Origin: Megasphaera lornae
GTDB lineage: Bacteria; Bacillota; Negativicutes; Veillonellales; Megasphaeraceae
Direction: 5' to 3'
DNA: 64,000 nt
Assembly: GCF_000214495.1 (NCBI RefSeq)
Contig: NZ_AFIJ01000023.1
Coordinates: forward strand, 1-64,000
Positions within the stretch are counted from its first letter, which is position 1; each line of letters starts with the position of its first letter. The position numbers and the translations under genes were made by a program. Below are positions 7,560 through 15,762 of the stretch, piece by piece. The notes beneath the pieces were generated by a model. That model was not told the DNA's origin, ran no database searches, and saw nothing but the letters and a program-made list of their open reading frames with translations.

Positions 7560-8654
7560 TCATGCACCTCTATACGTATCGCTGCCGAGATATAAATCCA
7601 ATAAACCCCAGGCCAATACCGCCTCCAAAACGGGTACGGCCCGCGGCACAATACAAGGGTCGTGCCGTCCCGGCACTTGTATTGTGCAGGCGGTCTGCGC
7701 CTCTATATCGACCGTTTCCTGCACACGGGCAATAGACGGCGTCGGTTTGACGGTCACGCGGCAAAGCAGGGGCATACCGTTGGTAATGCCGCCGTTAATG
7801 CCGCCGTTGTGATTCGTGCGGGTCCGCAATCTTCCCGCTTCATAATACCAGGCATCATTGGCTTGGGAACCGCGCATGGCGGCAAACGCCGCGCCGCTGC
7901 CGAAGGTCACCCCTTTGACGGCGGGAACGGCATAAAAAAGTGTGGCCAATACCGACTCTACAGAACCGAAAAAAGGATCGCCCCAACCGGCCGGAATCCC
8001 CTGCGCCATCAATTCCACCATACCGCCTACCGAATCCCCTTCTTGTTTAGCTTGCAAAATACACGCTTCCATCGCGGTCCGCCGGTCTTCGTGCAACAAC
8101 GGAAAAGCTGCAGACGACAGTTTCTTCAACACGGCCGGTTCTTCCCCTACAGGTCGGAAAGAGTCATCCCGAATATCACCGATTTGCTGTATATGCGCGG
8201 CAATACGGATACCCTGCCCGGCCAATATTTGTTTGGCTATAGCGCCGGCAAACACCAGAGGAGCCGTCAACCGTCCGGAAAAATGCCCGCCGCCGCGATA
8301 ATCCTGGCAGCCTCTATACCTGACTTGTGCCGTATAATCCGCATGCCCCGGCCGTATGCGCTGCCGCCAGCCGGCATAATCCTGCGAATGCGTATCCGTA
8401 TTTTGTATGCGTACACATAGCGGCGTTCCCGTCGTATGTCCCTCAAAATATCCGCTTTCAATCTGAAAAGCATCCGCTTCCCGGCGAGCCGTTGTCAAGG
8501 CGCTTTGCCCGGGAGCGCGCCGTGCCATTTCCCGCTTCACCGCCTCCCAATCCACCGTTTCACCGGGCGGCAAACCGTCCAGCACGGCACCGACGGCGGC
8601 ACCGTGTGATTCTCCGAAAAGAGTAATATGTATATGTTGTCCGAATGTATTCAC
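7560..8654 (-). CDS. aroC: chorismate synthase
   Basis: Uses reduced FMN to eliminate phosphate from 5-enolpyruvylshikimate-3-phosphate, giving chorismate. 364 residues. Family signatures are FGESHG (near 13-18), GGGHFSGR and the C-terminal NHNGGINGGITNGMP. The start is a GTG preceded by AGGAGG at 6-7 bp. No ATG fits the conserved N-terminus NTFGQHI, and longer readings run into aroA. One base separates it from the aroA stop. It needs a flavin reductase encoded elsewhere. Confidence 0.95.
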   Translation of the reverse strand: MNTFGQHIHITLFGESHGAAVGAVLDGLPPGETVDWEAVKREMARRAPGQSALTTARREADAFQIESGYFEGHTTGTPLCVRIQNTDTHSQDYAGWRQRIRPGHADYTAQVRYRGCQDYRGGGHFSGRLTAPLVFAGAIAKQILAGQGIRIAAHIQQIGDIRDDSFRPVGEEPAVLKKLSSAAFPLLHEDRRTAMEACILQAKQEGDSVGGMVELMAQGIPAGWGDPFFGSVESVLATLFYAVPAVKGVTFGSGAAFAAMRGSQANDAWYYEAGRLRTRTNHNGGINGGITNGMPLLCRVTVKPTPSIARVQETVDIEAQTACTIQVPGRHDPCIVPRAVPVLEAVLAWGLLDLYLGSDTYRGA

Positions 8655-8655
8655 G

Positions 8656-9936
8656 TTACGCCTCCTGACGACAAGAACCGCCCAATGTTTGAAAATCCTG
8701 CCAAAATTGCGGATATGATTTCTGTACCGCCTCTGCGCCTTCCAACTGCAACGGCGTCTCGCAAGACGCCGCCAGAACGGCCAACGCCATGGCAATGCGA
8801 TGGTCCCGCCAGGCGTATACCCGACCGCCGCGCAGCGAAGTCTTCCCGACAATGCGCAAACTGTCCGGCGTTTCTTCAATGTGCGCTCCCAATTTTTGTA
8901 ATTCTACTGTCATAGCATGTAAGCGATCACATTCCTTTAATCGTACACGTGCGGCATGATATAAATACGTAACGCCCTGCGCCTGCGTCGCCAAGGCCGC
9001 CAAAACGGGAACTAAATCGGGACAATCCGCAACATCCGCCGCAATCCCGTGCAAAGAAGAAGTTTCCGCCCGTACCGTATCGCCCACGACGTGCAGGTTC
9101 GCTCCCATGGCTTGCAATAAGGAGATAATCGCCTTATCGCCCTGCCGGGAACGGGGCTGCAAGCCCTTACAAACCACCCGGCCCTGTAACGTACCGGCCA
9201 CCAACCAAAAAGCGGCTTGCGAATAATCGCCTTCCACCGTATACGACCCGGCACGATACGACTGTTCGCCCCGAATAAAATACCCGTCCTCTGCCTGCCG
9301 CTGCACCTCTATTCCGTGTGCGGCTAAGCAATCCAAGGTCAACGCAAGGTAACCGGCCGATTCTATCGGAGTCGTACTGCGTAGTTCCGAATTTCCCCGC
9401 AATAGAGGCAACATAAATAACAGACCTGAAAAAAATTGCGAACTCATATTGCCCGGCAACACATACGTCCCGGGATGAAATACGCCGTGTACCGTAAGCG
9501 GTAACGAGCCGTTTTCCCGGTGAAACGCAATATGTTGTGCCTGAAAAATAGAATAATACGGTTGCAACGGCCGTTCGGGCAATCGCCCGCGCCCGATAAA
9601 CCGGGTCGTATTGCCGCTCCACACGGCAAGGGGCAATAAAAATCGCAACGTCGATCCCGATTCTCCGGCATCACAAAGAACCGTGTCGGCGAAAGAGCGC
9701 ATGCCGCCGGTCACCGTATACGTACAGTGTGTACCGTCCGTATCCGTATGTATCCGCACCCCCAACGCTTGCAAAATACGCAAGGTCGCTTCTATATCCT
9801 GCGAGGGCGAAACGCCCTGCACCGTACTCGTACCGCGGCTTAAAGCGGCGCAAATAAGATGCCTGTGTCCCATACTTTTCGAGGACGGTACCCGAATCGC
9901 GCCGTCCCAAGTGTTTGCTGTCAATTCCATCTGCAT
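8656..9936 (-). CDS. aroA: 3-phosphoshikimate 1-carboxyvinyltransferase (EPSP synthase)
   Basis: Transfers the enolpyruvyl group of PEP to shikimate-3-phosphate. 426 residues in the usual two-domain fold. Visible motifs are VPSSKSMGHR (phosphate-binding lysine), DAGESGSTLRF, VRLKECDRLH and AWRDHRIAMAL. Two ATGs six bases apart (9936, 9930) are equally plausible; the first is listed. It follows aroB by 7 bp and the upstream ribosome site is only moderate (GGAAAG), so coupling to aroB is likely. Confidence 0.95.
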   Translation of the reverse strand: MQMELTANTWDGAIRVPSSKSMGHRHLICAALSRGTSTVQGVSPSQDIEATLRILQALGVRIHTDTDGTHCTYTVTGGMRSFADTVLCDAGESGSTLRFLLPLAVWSGNTTRFIGRGRLPERPLQPYYSIFQAQHIAFHRENGSLPLTVHGVFHPGTYVLPGNMSSQFFSGLLFMLPLLRGNSELRSTTPIESAGYLALTLDCLAAHGIEVQRQAEDGYFIRGEQSYRAGSYTVEGDYSQAAFWLVAGTLQGRVVCKGLQPRSRQGDKAIISLLQAMGANLHVVGDTVRAETSSLHGIAADVADCPDLVPVLAALATQAQGVTYLYHAARVRLKECDRLHAMTVELQKLGAHIEETPDSLRIVGKTSLRGGRVYAWRDHRIAMALAVLAASCETPLQLEGAEAVQKSYPQFWQDFQTLGGSCRQEA

Positions 9937-9943
9937 GCCGGGC

Positions 9944-11005
9944 TCACTTTCCGATATACTGCGCCGCCTCCGATAACGCGATCGGAACCAATCGACACGT
10001 TCCCGGCCGAGGTACAACAACCAGCGTTATCATCTGTCCGCGACGTTTCTTATCATGTTTAATAAACGGTAATAATTCCTCTGCCGAAGCCGGTACGTCA
10101 ATCGGCAATCCATATCGTTGCAACAGCCGTCGCAACCGTTTCGTAACCCCCGCTTCGGTCATGCCCGCAGCTTCCGTCCGCGCCGTTAACCGCGACATGC
10201 CGATCGCGACGCCCTGTCCGTGCGTATACGTACCGAAACCATAAAATCCTTCCACCGCATGCCCGATCGTATGGCCGAAATTCAAAATTTGTCGTTCTCC
10301 CGTATCGCGAGTATCGGCCGCCACGACAGCCGCCTTAATAGTGCAGCAGGCGGCAATAATTTCTTCCCAATGGGAAGACAGCGTCGTTTCATTCCAAGCT
10401 TCCAACCGTTCCACCAGGCGGATATCCCGAATATATCCGTATTTAATAACTTCCCCCATGCCGTCACGTATAAATGCCTGCGGTAACGTTTGCAATAAAT
10501 CCGGATCAATCCATACGGCCGACGGTTGATAAAAACTGCCTACCAGATTTTTGCCGCTGCGTAAATCAATCGCCACTTTGCCGCCTACGCTGCTGTCCAC
10601 TTGCGCAATAACCGTCGTGGGAATCTGAATGAACGGAATCCCCCGTAAAAAAGTGGCGGCCGCAAATCCTCCCAAATCGCCGCTGACCCCGCCTCCCAGC
10701 GTAATAATACAATCGTCACGGGTAATTTCGGCGGCGGCCAATTGCTCATATAATTGCACCAACCGATCGACACATTTACTTTTTTCTCCCTGCGGAAATA
10801 CCAGTCGCACCACGTGTATTCCGGCGGCCGTCAACGTATTTTCCAACCGTTGTCCGTATAACGCATCCACCTGCGCATCACTGATCACGGCAATATGCCG
10901 TGCCGCGGTAACGTTCGAAACCAATGCCCCGCAGCGGTCCAACAATCCCCGTTCAATCCGAATAGAATACGTCTCTTTTTCTAAAGGCACGTTAATTTCT
11001 TTCAT
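9944..11005 (-). CDS. aroB: 3-dehydroquinate synthase
   Basis: NAD- and metal-dependent cyclisation of DAHP to 3-dehydroquinate. 353 residues. The NAD-binding GGGVSGDLGGFAAA, the metal-ligand region FGHTIGHAVEGF and KYGYIRD are present. GGAGGG 9 bp upstream sets the start, which overlaps tyrA by 14 bp. The next enzyme, 3-dehydroquinate dehydratase (aroD/aroQ), is not in this operon or window, so it must lie elsewhere. Confidence 0.95.
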   Translation of the reverse strand: MKEINVPLEKETYSIRIERGLLDRCGALVSNVTAARHIAVISDAQVDALYGQRLENTLTAAGIHVVRLVFPQGEKSKCVDRLVQLYEQLAAAEITRDDCIITLGGGVSGDLGGFAAATFLRGIPFIQIPTTVIAQVDSSVGGKVAIDLRSGKNLVGSFYQPSAVWIDPDLLQTLPQAFIRDGMGEVIKYGYIRDIRLVERLEAWNETTLSSHWEEIIAACCTIKAAVVAADTRDTGERQILNFGHTIGHAVEGFYGFGTYTHGQGVAIGMSRLTARTEAAGMTEAGVTKRLRRLLQRYGLPIDVPASAEELLPFIKHDKKRRGQMITLVVVPRPGTCRLVPIALSEAAQYIGK

Positions 11006-11870
11006 GCAGCCATTCCCTCCTTCGCTGTCCCGCCTTTTCCAAAAGCGTCAGCAACGCGTCTTCATCACCGTCCCGCAAAGCCTGCGTCAGCCCTTGTAAG
11101 GAGGCTTGAAACGAAGAAATTTCATGTAACACATTTTCTTTATTCGCCAACAATAACCGGGTCCATAAGGGCGCATTAATATCGGCAACCCGAGACGCGT
11201 CCCGAAAACTGCCCGCCGTAAAATAAGCGGCGCGGCGATGCAGTCCCGCGCTGTTTACCAGCGCAACGGCCAGTATATGCGGCAAATTGCTCGTATAGGC
11301 AATATAGCGGTCATGCACGGCCGGCGTAACCGTCACAATATGTGCGCAGCCTAAGGCCCGAGCCAGATGCCCGATGTCCCGCAAATGAGCCGCCGTATTT
11401 TCTTCCCGCCGTACAATAATGTAATTTGCGCCGTCGAATATATCGGCACGGGAAGCGGCATACCCGCTGCCTTCTCTGCCGGCCATAGGATGTGCCAGGA
11501 TGAAGTCCAAATCGGCGCGCACATACTGACGAACAGCCGGTACGAGGGGCTCTTTAATCCCCGTAATATCGGTCAGTAAGGCATGCGCCCGGAAAACCGC
11601 TCCATATTGTCGCAAAAACGACACCATAGCCGCCGCAGGTAAACAAAAAATCACGACCTCCGCACGTCGCAATATCCGCGGATCCGTACTCGCCCGATCC
11701 ACACAGCCGTCTTTCTCGGCTTGTACACAAACCTGTGCGGATATATCCACCCCGATAATTTCCTGTACTCCTATTTGTCGCAATCGTTTCGCATAAGAGC
11801 CTCCCATTAATCCCATCCCTATAATGCCGAAGATCCGGTGCCGATTAAACTCGCTGCTTCCTTGTTCCAT
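10992..11870 (-). CDS. tyrA: prephenate dehydrogenase
   Basis: NAD(P)-dependent oxidative decarboxylation of prephenate to 4-hydroxyphenylpyruvate, the tyrosine branch. 292 residues: N-terminal Rossmann domain with GIIGMGLMGGSYA (about 15-27), then the helical dimerisation domain including the catalytic-region AHPMAGREGSGY. No ACT domain follows, so feedback inhibition by tyrosine, if any, is not through ACT. It sits 9 bp after aroF with AGAGG upstream of the ATG. Confidence 0.94.
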   Translation of the reverse strand: MEQGSSEFNRHRIFGIIGMGLMGGSYAKRLRQIGVQEIIGVDISAQVCVQAEKDGCVDRASTDPRILRRAEVVIFCLPAAAMVSFLRQYGAVFRAHALLTDITGIKEPLVPAVRQYVRADLDFILAHPMAGREGSGYAASRADIFDGANYIIVRREENTAAHLRDIGHLARALGCAHIVTVTPAVHDRYIAYTSNLPHILAVALVNSAGLHRRAAYFTAGSFRDASRVADINAPLWTRLLLANKENVLHEISSFQASLQGLTQALRDGDEDALLTLLEKAGQRRREWLHERN

Positions 11871-11879
11871 AGGACGCCT

Positions 11880-12899
11880 CTATAATTCACGGCCGCAAAT
11901 CGGCGCCAATTGTCGTAAGGATTGCATTAACTCGTCGAACATGTCCGGCGTAATGGATTCTTCGCCGTCGCAAAGCGCTTCTGACGGATTATTATGCACT
12001 TCCACCATAATACCGTCCGCCCCGGCGACAATAGCGGCTTTGGCCAATGCCGGTACCATCCAGCGTTTTCCCGTAGCATGGCTGGGATCGACAATAATCG
12101 GTAAATGGCTTTGTCGTTTCACCGCCAATACGGCACTTAAATCCAACGTATTCCGCGTATACGTTTCATACGTACGAATACCGCGTTCACAAAGAATAAC
12201 ATTCGGATTACCGCCGGCCATAATATATTCCGCCGCCATAAGCCATTCTTCAATAGTAGCACTCAAGCCGCGTTTTAATAAAATAGGCTTACGCGTCTTC
12301 CCTACAGCCCGCAATAACTCAAAGTTTTGCATATTGCGGGCGCCGATTTGAATAATATCCACCTCTTGTTGCAAGAATACATCCAACTTATCGGCCGACA
12401 TAATTTCCGTCACAACCGGCAACTTTTCTTTTCTTGCCGCCCGGCACAACATTTCCAGCCCGGTTTCTTTTAACCCTTGGAAAGAATAAGGGGAAGTACG
12501 CGGTTTAAATGCGCCGCCGCGCATTACTGCCGCGCCCGTTTTCCGCATATGCGCGGCTAACGTCGTCATTTGTTCCGGCGTTTCCACCGAACACGGGCCG
12601 GCCATAACCGTCAATTTTTTACCGCCTATTTGTGTCCCGTTCGCCAACGTCACCACCGTATCTTCCGGATGAAAAGCCCGACTCGCCCGCGTATACGGCT
12701 CATCAATGCGAATAACCTGTTCCACAAAATCCAGACTCTTTACATGGCTCTGATTAATACGGGAAGTATTACCGATTAACCCCAATAATGTTTTCCGCTT
12801 CCCTCTGCTCACATCAACTTCTACACCCTGTGTACGTAATTCCTCTTGTAATGCTTCCATTTTCTCTGCCTCTGTCCCCTCTTTGATGACAATAATCAT
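11880..12899 (-). CDS. aroF: DAHP synthase, AroA-beta type with ferredoxin-like regulatory domain
   Basis: First enzyme of the shikimate pathway, condensing PEP and erythrose-4-phosphate. 339 residues. Residues 1-70 match the ferredoxin-like N-terminal domain that mediates allosteric inhibition by aromatic amino acids in Thermotoga-type enzymes. The barrel shows AGPCSVE, FKPRTSPYSF, IGARNMQNFELL, DPSHATGKR and the metal-site segment ending VEVHNNPSEA. The ATG follows AGGAGGA. An ATG at 12956 is in frame but would be translated through the attenuator stem and has no spaced ribosome site. First structural gene of the operon, directly behind the leader peptide and attenuator. Confidence 0.95.
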   Translation of the reverse strand: MIIVIKEGTEAEKMEALQEELRTQGVEVDVSRGKRKTLLGLIGNTSRINQSHVKSLDFVEQVIRIDEPYTRASRAFHPEDTVVTLANGTQIGGKKLTVMAGPCSVETPEQMTTLAAHMRKTGAAVMRGGAFKPRTSPYSFQGLKETGLEMLCRAARKEKLPVVTEIMSADKLDVFLQQEVDIIQIGARNMQNFELLRAVGKTRKPILLKRGLSATIEEWLMAAEYIMAGGNPNVILCERGIRTYETYTRNTLDLSAVLAVKRQSHLPIIVDPSHATGKRWMVPALAKAAIVAGADGIMVEVHNNPSEALCDGEESITPDMFDELMQSLRQLAPICGREL

Positions 12900-12919
12900 G
12901 GCGCCATTCCTCCTGTTCC

Positions 12920-12949
12920 AAAAAAAAAGCGGACTCTCATGAGTCCGCT
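12920..12949 (-). terminator. attenuator terminator in the aroF leader
   Basis: AGCGGACTC (12928-12936) pairs with GAGTCCGCT (12941-12949), 4-nt loop, then nine U in the direction of transcription. It stands about 20 nt before aroF and after the leader-peptide stop, so it can decide whether the operon is transcribed. A 10-bp direct repeat (12902-12911 and 12951-12960) flanks it. I could not identify the competing antiterminator by eye. Confidence 0.85.
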
Positions 12950-12991
12950 TCGCCATTCCTTATAATGCTCTCTTGCTTATTCCCTGTAAGT

Positions 12992-13153
12992 CTACGACCT
13001 GCAAGGCGCTATGCCCGGAAGATTTCTCATGTTCAGTATCTGTATATTGAATTTGTTGTACCAAAAGTAGCCGGCGCTAAAAAAGAAATAGCTCCGGATA
13101 AAATACGTTACAACATATTCAATTGCACAGTTAAGAACAGATGCCTGATTCAT
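12992..13153 (-). CDS. aromatic leader peptide of the aro operon (53 aa)
   Basis: A short frame lies between a consensus promoter and the attenuator. It starts at an ATG with GGGAG 8 bp upstream. Residues 13-35 hold 12 aromatics out of 23: six Phe, five Tyr and one Trp, including YFIRSYFFF and GYFWYNKF. The sequence shows no other domain. The arrangement is that of pheL/trpL-type leader peptides. Ribosomes stalled at Phe, Tyr or Trp codons when the cognate charged tRNA is scarce would alter RNA folding and prevent termination at 12920-12949. Sensing all three end products fits an operon that makes their common precursor. Unusually long for such a leader. Confidence 0.85.
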   Translation of the reverse strand: MNQASVLNCAIEYVVTYFIRSYFFFSAGYFWYNKFNIQILNMRNLPGIAPCRS

Positions 13154-13194
13154 AATCAATACTCCCTTATGCAATATAAAAATTTGTTAGGACT

Positions 13195-13224
13195 ATAATA
13201 ACGCCTAACCATAAATGTTGTCAA
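13195..13224 (-). promoter_or_regulatory. promoter of the aromatic operon
   Basis: Minus strand: consensus TTGACA (13224-13219), 18-bp spacer, TATTAT (13200-13195). Start expected near 13188, about 35 nt before the leader peptide. No terminator is visible between the deacetylase gene and this promoter, so some readthrough is possible. Confidence 0.88.
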
Positions 13225-13241
13225 GAAAAAATTTCAATACC

Positions 13242-14171
13242 TTACCATGCCGGCGGTACAGACGGCGTAATCACCCGAAAAGTATATCCCTTACTTTTTA
13301 AATAATGAATAATCGGCGGCAACGCTTTCACCGTTTCTCCGTGGCCGGAAGAATCATGCATTAAAATCACCAAATGAGACTGTATATGCGGCTGTCCCTG
13401 TATTTGCCGAATAACATTTTGCACCGCTTTAGCCGCAGTCTTGCCGGTTCCGTCCGCATCTCCGGTTAAGGAATTCCAACCCACTTCTATATACCCGTTT
13501 TCCCGAATTGCCTGCCAATACGCTTTCGTAAAATGGCCGGCCGTACCGCCGGGAGCTCTGGTAATAATCGGACGCACGCCGATAATTTGATGAATGAGGA
13601 TTTCCGTCATCATCATTTCCTGCAAATAGGCCTGCGGAGAGCTGTACAAAATTTTATAATTATGCGTATACGAATGCAACCCGATCGCATTTCCCGAAAC
13701 ATAAATATCTTTCACTATGCCGGGATGCAACCGCACATTCAAGCCGACCAAAAAAAAGGTACCGTGAATCTTTTCCTGTTTTAAAATGCTTAAAATTTCC
13801 CGCGTGTTTTTCTTGTCCGGCCCATCGTCAAACGTAAGGTACGCTACTTTTTTGCCGTAGTAATACGCCCGCTTGGTTCCGTATGTTACCGGCAATCCTT
13901 TATCTTTTCGTTGCCGAATCGTATACCGATCATAAACGGGCAAATCCGTATCCGGCGCCGGCAGGCGAAACGAATCCGGCAACAGCACCGTCGCCGCCGG
14001 GGTCACCGGCACGGCGGCTTCCGTTGCCTCTTTCGCCGCTTCGACGCCGACTGCCGGGCGCGACTGCCGAACGGCTTGTTTTTCCCAATAATGTGCCCAA
14101 GTGCCGGTGCACACCAGTACGACTGCCAACACCGTCCCGAGCACCGTGTTCCGTATGTGCTTTTGCAGCAT
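13242..14171 (-). CDS. polysaccharide deacetylase (NodB family), membrane-anchored
   Basis: Carbohydrate esterase family 4 protein, probably acting on peptidoglycan or another envelope glycan outside the cytoplasmic membrane. Residues 9-27 form a signal or anchor helix, followed by an Ala/Val/Pro-rich linker (35-75). The NodB domain has TFDDGPD (motif 1), the metal-binding HSYTH (motif 2), RAPGG (motif 3) and a C-terminal LMHD segment. 309 residues. It starts 2 bp after the yqeC stop, with GGGAAAGAG as ribosome site. The exact substrate (GlcNAc or MurNAc) cannot be told from sequence. Confidence 0.88.
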   Translation of the reverse strand: MLQKHIRNTVLGTVLAVVLVCTGTWAHYWEKQAVRQSRPAVGVEAAKEATEAAVPVTPAATVLLPDSFRLPAPDTDLPVYDRYTIRQRKDKGLPVTYGTKRAYYYGKKVAYLTFDDGPDKKNTREILSILKQEKIHGTFFLVGLNVRLHPGIVKDIYVSGNAIGLHSYTHNYKILYSSPQAYLQEMMMTEILIHQIIGVRPIITRAPGGTAGHFTKAYWQAIRENGYIEVGWNSLTGDADGTGKTAAKAVQNVIRQIQGQPHIQSHLVILMHDSSGHGETVKALPPIIHYLKSKGYTFRVITPSVPPAW

Positions 14172-14173
14172 AT

Positions 14174-14959
14174 TTATTCTCTTTCCCGTGTAAAATCATA
14201 GCAAACATATTGCCGAATAGTACATGTCGTTCTATATCCGTCCGCCAATACGCTCGCCGCTAATCCCAAATCTTCCAAATCATCCAATAACGCGGCGGTC
14301 ATGCGATGTTGTACAGCATTATAACCGGTACAAAAAAGAATTTTGCGACAAGGCATGCCCCGAAACAAGCCGCGCGGATGTTTCAGCAATTTCGCCAACA
14401 TAGCCGGCGTAATAACGGCACCGACGGGACGTCCCATAATAGCCGCAGCCGTTTCTATGCCGGCCACTTTATCGGCGGACAGCGTATTTCCCAACATTTG
14501 CAAGTTCACCACCCCGATAACCGTATCGCAGGACAGAGGCAAAGGCACGTCATCCGACAGGGGCGCTTTTAACCACTTATCGCGGGCGCAATCCCCCTCA
14601 AGGAGAATATACCACGCCGGATGCCGCCGTTTTATACCGTCTATAAGCTCGGGCGACAGACCCGCATAGCGACCCCGGTCGTCCGCCGCCGAAAACCAGG
14701 CCGGCACATGTCCCGCCGCAATGCGTTCGACGCAAAATTGTTCTCCCCGCGCTATATCTTCCGTACAAATCACATCAAACGGTTCCACCGTATCTACCCG
14801 TGTACGCTCTACCGGCACGGTACTGCTGACCATCAGGGGATAATTGCCGGCGTGACCGAACGTGCCCAGCCGTTCCAATACCGTCGTCTTCCCCCCTGCA
14901 CCGACAATAGCCGTAATGCCCGGATGTAACATACGTAACCACCGATTATCCGCAAACAT
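14174..14959 (-). CDS. yqeC: selenium cofactor biosynthesis protein YqeC
   Basis: 261-residue P-loop protein of the family found with SelD and YqeB in organisms that use the labile selenium cofactor of molybdenum hydroxylases. It shows a Walker A-like VGAGGKTT (19-26) and the family segment LLEGDCARDKWLKAP, where most members have a DGA rather than DCA triad. GVVNLQMLG and ITPAMLAKLLKHPRGLF follow. The role is known only by genetic association. It lies directly downstream of a broken FAD subunit of a molybdenum hydroxylase, which supports the assignment. No yqeB, selD or catalytic hydroxylase subunit is in the window. Confidence 0.82.
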   Translation of the reverse strand: MFADNRWLRMLHPGITAIVGAGGKTTVLERLGTFGHAGNYPLMVSSTVPVERTRVDTVEPFDVICTEDIARGEQFCVERIAAGHVPAWFSAADDRGRYAGLSPELIDGIKRRHPAWYILLEGDCARDKWLKAPLSDDVPLPLSCDTVIGVVNLQMLGNTLSADKVAGIETAAAIMGRPVGAVITPAMLAKLLKHPRGLFRGMPCRKILFCTGYNAVQHRMTAALLDDLEDLGLAASVLADGYRTTCTIRQYVCYDFTRERE

Positions 14960-14985
14960 ACCGATCCCCTCATTTCCTGCTTTTA

Positions 14986-15504
14986 CTATAGTTTATTATA
15001 TCCTTGCCACGCTTGTTTAATCAGCACCCGCACAATAGCTGCCGTCATCTGCCGCCGTTCCGCCGCCGTACACAACGCATCATCGCCGAACTCCGTTTCT
15101 TCCGCGGCTAAATGTGCGGCATTTTCCCGTACGTCAATCCCTTTTTCCGTTAATTCCGTACCGGCGCCCGCCGCTACTACCGCTACGCCGGGGCGCGCAC
15201 CGATGACGACCCGCCAGCCTTCTTCCCGTACGGCAATGGCGGCCGTAACATAGGGAATCCGCGTCTGTTCCTGGCGTACCGCCGCATAGGAGGCAAATAC
15301 TTTTTCTTTGACAATGCGAATTTCCTGTACGCGTTCTCCCAAGGGCGGACAAGAAATATAATCCCGTAAACACATGCGGCCTTTATGATGCAAAACAACA
15401 TCCACTTTAAGCGATACCAACATCGGCAACAATACGGAACGGGCCGCCTTGGCTTCCACCAATTCGCCGACCGTTCCCGGCAAGCCGCCATACTGCTCTT
15501 TCAT
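14986..15504 (-). pseudogene. FAD subunit of molybdenum hydroxylase, C-terminal part (frame-split)
   Basis: 172 codons matching the YgfM/XdhB-type FAD subunit from the end of the FAD-binding domain onward. GTVGELVEAKAARSVLLPML corresponds to the family's TIGGE...SVLLP segment; then come the DYISCPPLGE region and the CO-dehydrogenase flavoprotein C-terminal domain. The normal N-terminal 110 or so residues are missing here. Part of them lies in the upstream frame, which stops in an ATGA overlap with this ATG. One extra T in the T8 tract at 15512-15519 would fuse the frames at ITFF-LREMKEQYGG. The glycine motif is altered (GEL for GGE), so decay is likely, but slippage or sequencing error could also explain it. 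Confidence 0.65.
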
Positions 15505-15737
15505 TTCCCGTAAAAAAAAGTAATCATGCTGCCGGCTATTTTTTTGATTTGTCCGTCCGTTTCCAAGGTTTCAAAATGCGTATCGGCACCGATAGCCACT
15601 TCATCCCCCGTATCTATAATATAATTCCGCGCCGACCCGCCCGCAGTATCTCCGAACGCCGTCGGCGTAATCGTTAACATATCTTTATATACAGGACCGA
15701 GAGAATCGGATTTTTTTCGTTGTTGCCGGTTTTTCAT
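15501..15737 (-). pseudogene. FAD subunit of molybdenum hydroxylase, N-terminal remnant
   Basis: 78 codons with a moderate ribosome site. AGGSARN resembles the family AGGSK/AGGTD motif. VAIGADTHFETLETDGQIKKI aligns with the IGA...L...I segment of the FAD-binding domain; about 20 residues normally between these two are missing. The frame ends ITFFYGK at the T8 run, four bases into the next frame. An unrelated small protein is possible, but the two segments align in the correct order with one subunit. Confidence 0.5.
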
Positions 15738-15762
15738 CTGTACCAGCCCCCTTCTCCTGCCT

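Noticed and set aside
7662-8420. 252-codon frame opposite aroC
   Set aside because: Antisense to conserved chorismate synthase motifs, composition typical of a shadow frame.
12880-12956. Earlier aroF start at 12956
   Set aside because: Would translate the attenuator stem; no spaced ribosome site, whereas AGGAGGA precedes 12899.
12900-13190. T-box riboswitch before aroF
   Set aside because: The conserved TGGNACCGCG antiterminator element is absent; the aromatic leader peptide explains the terminator better.
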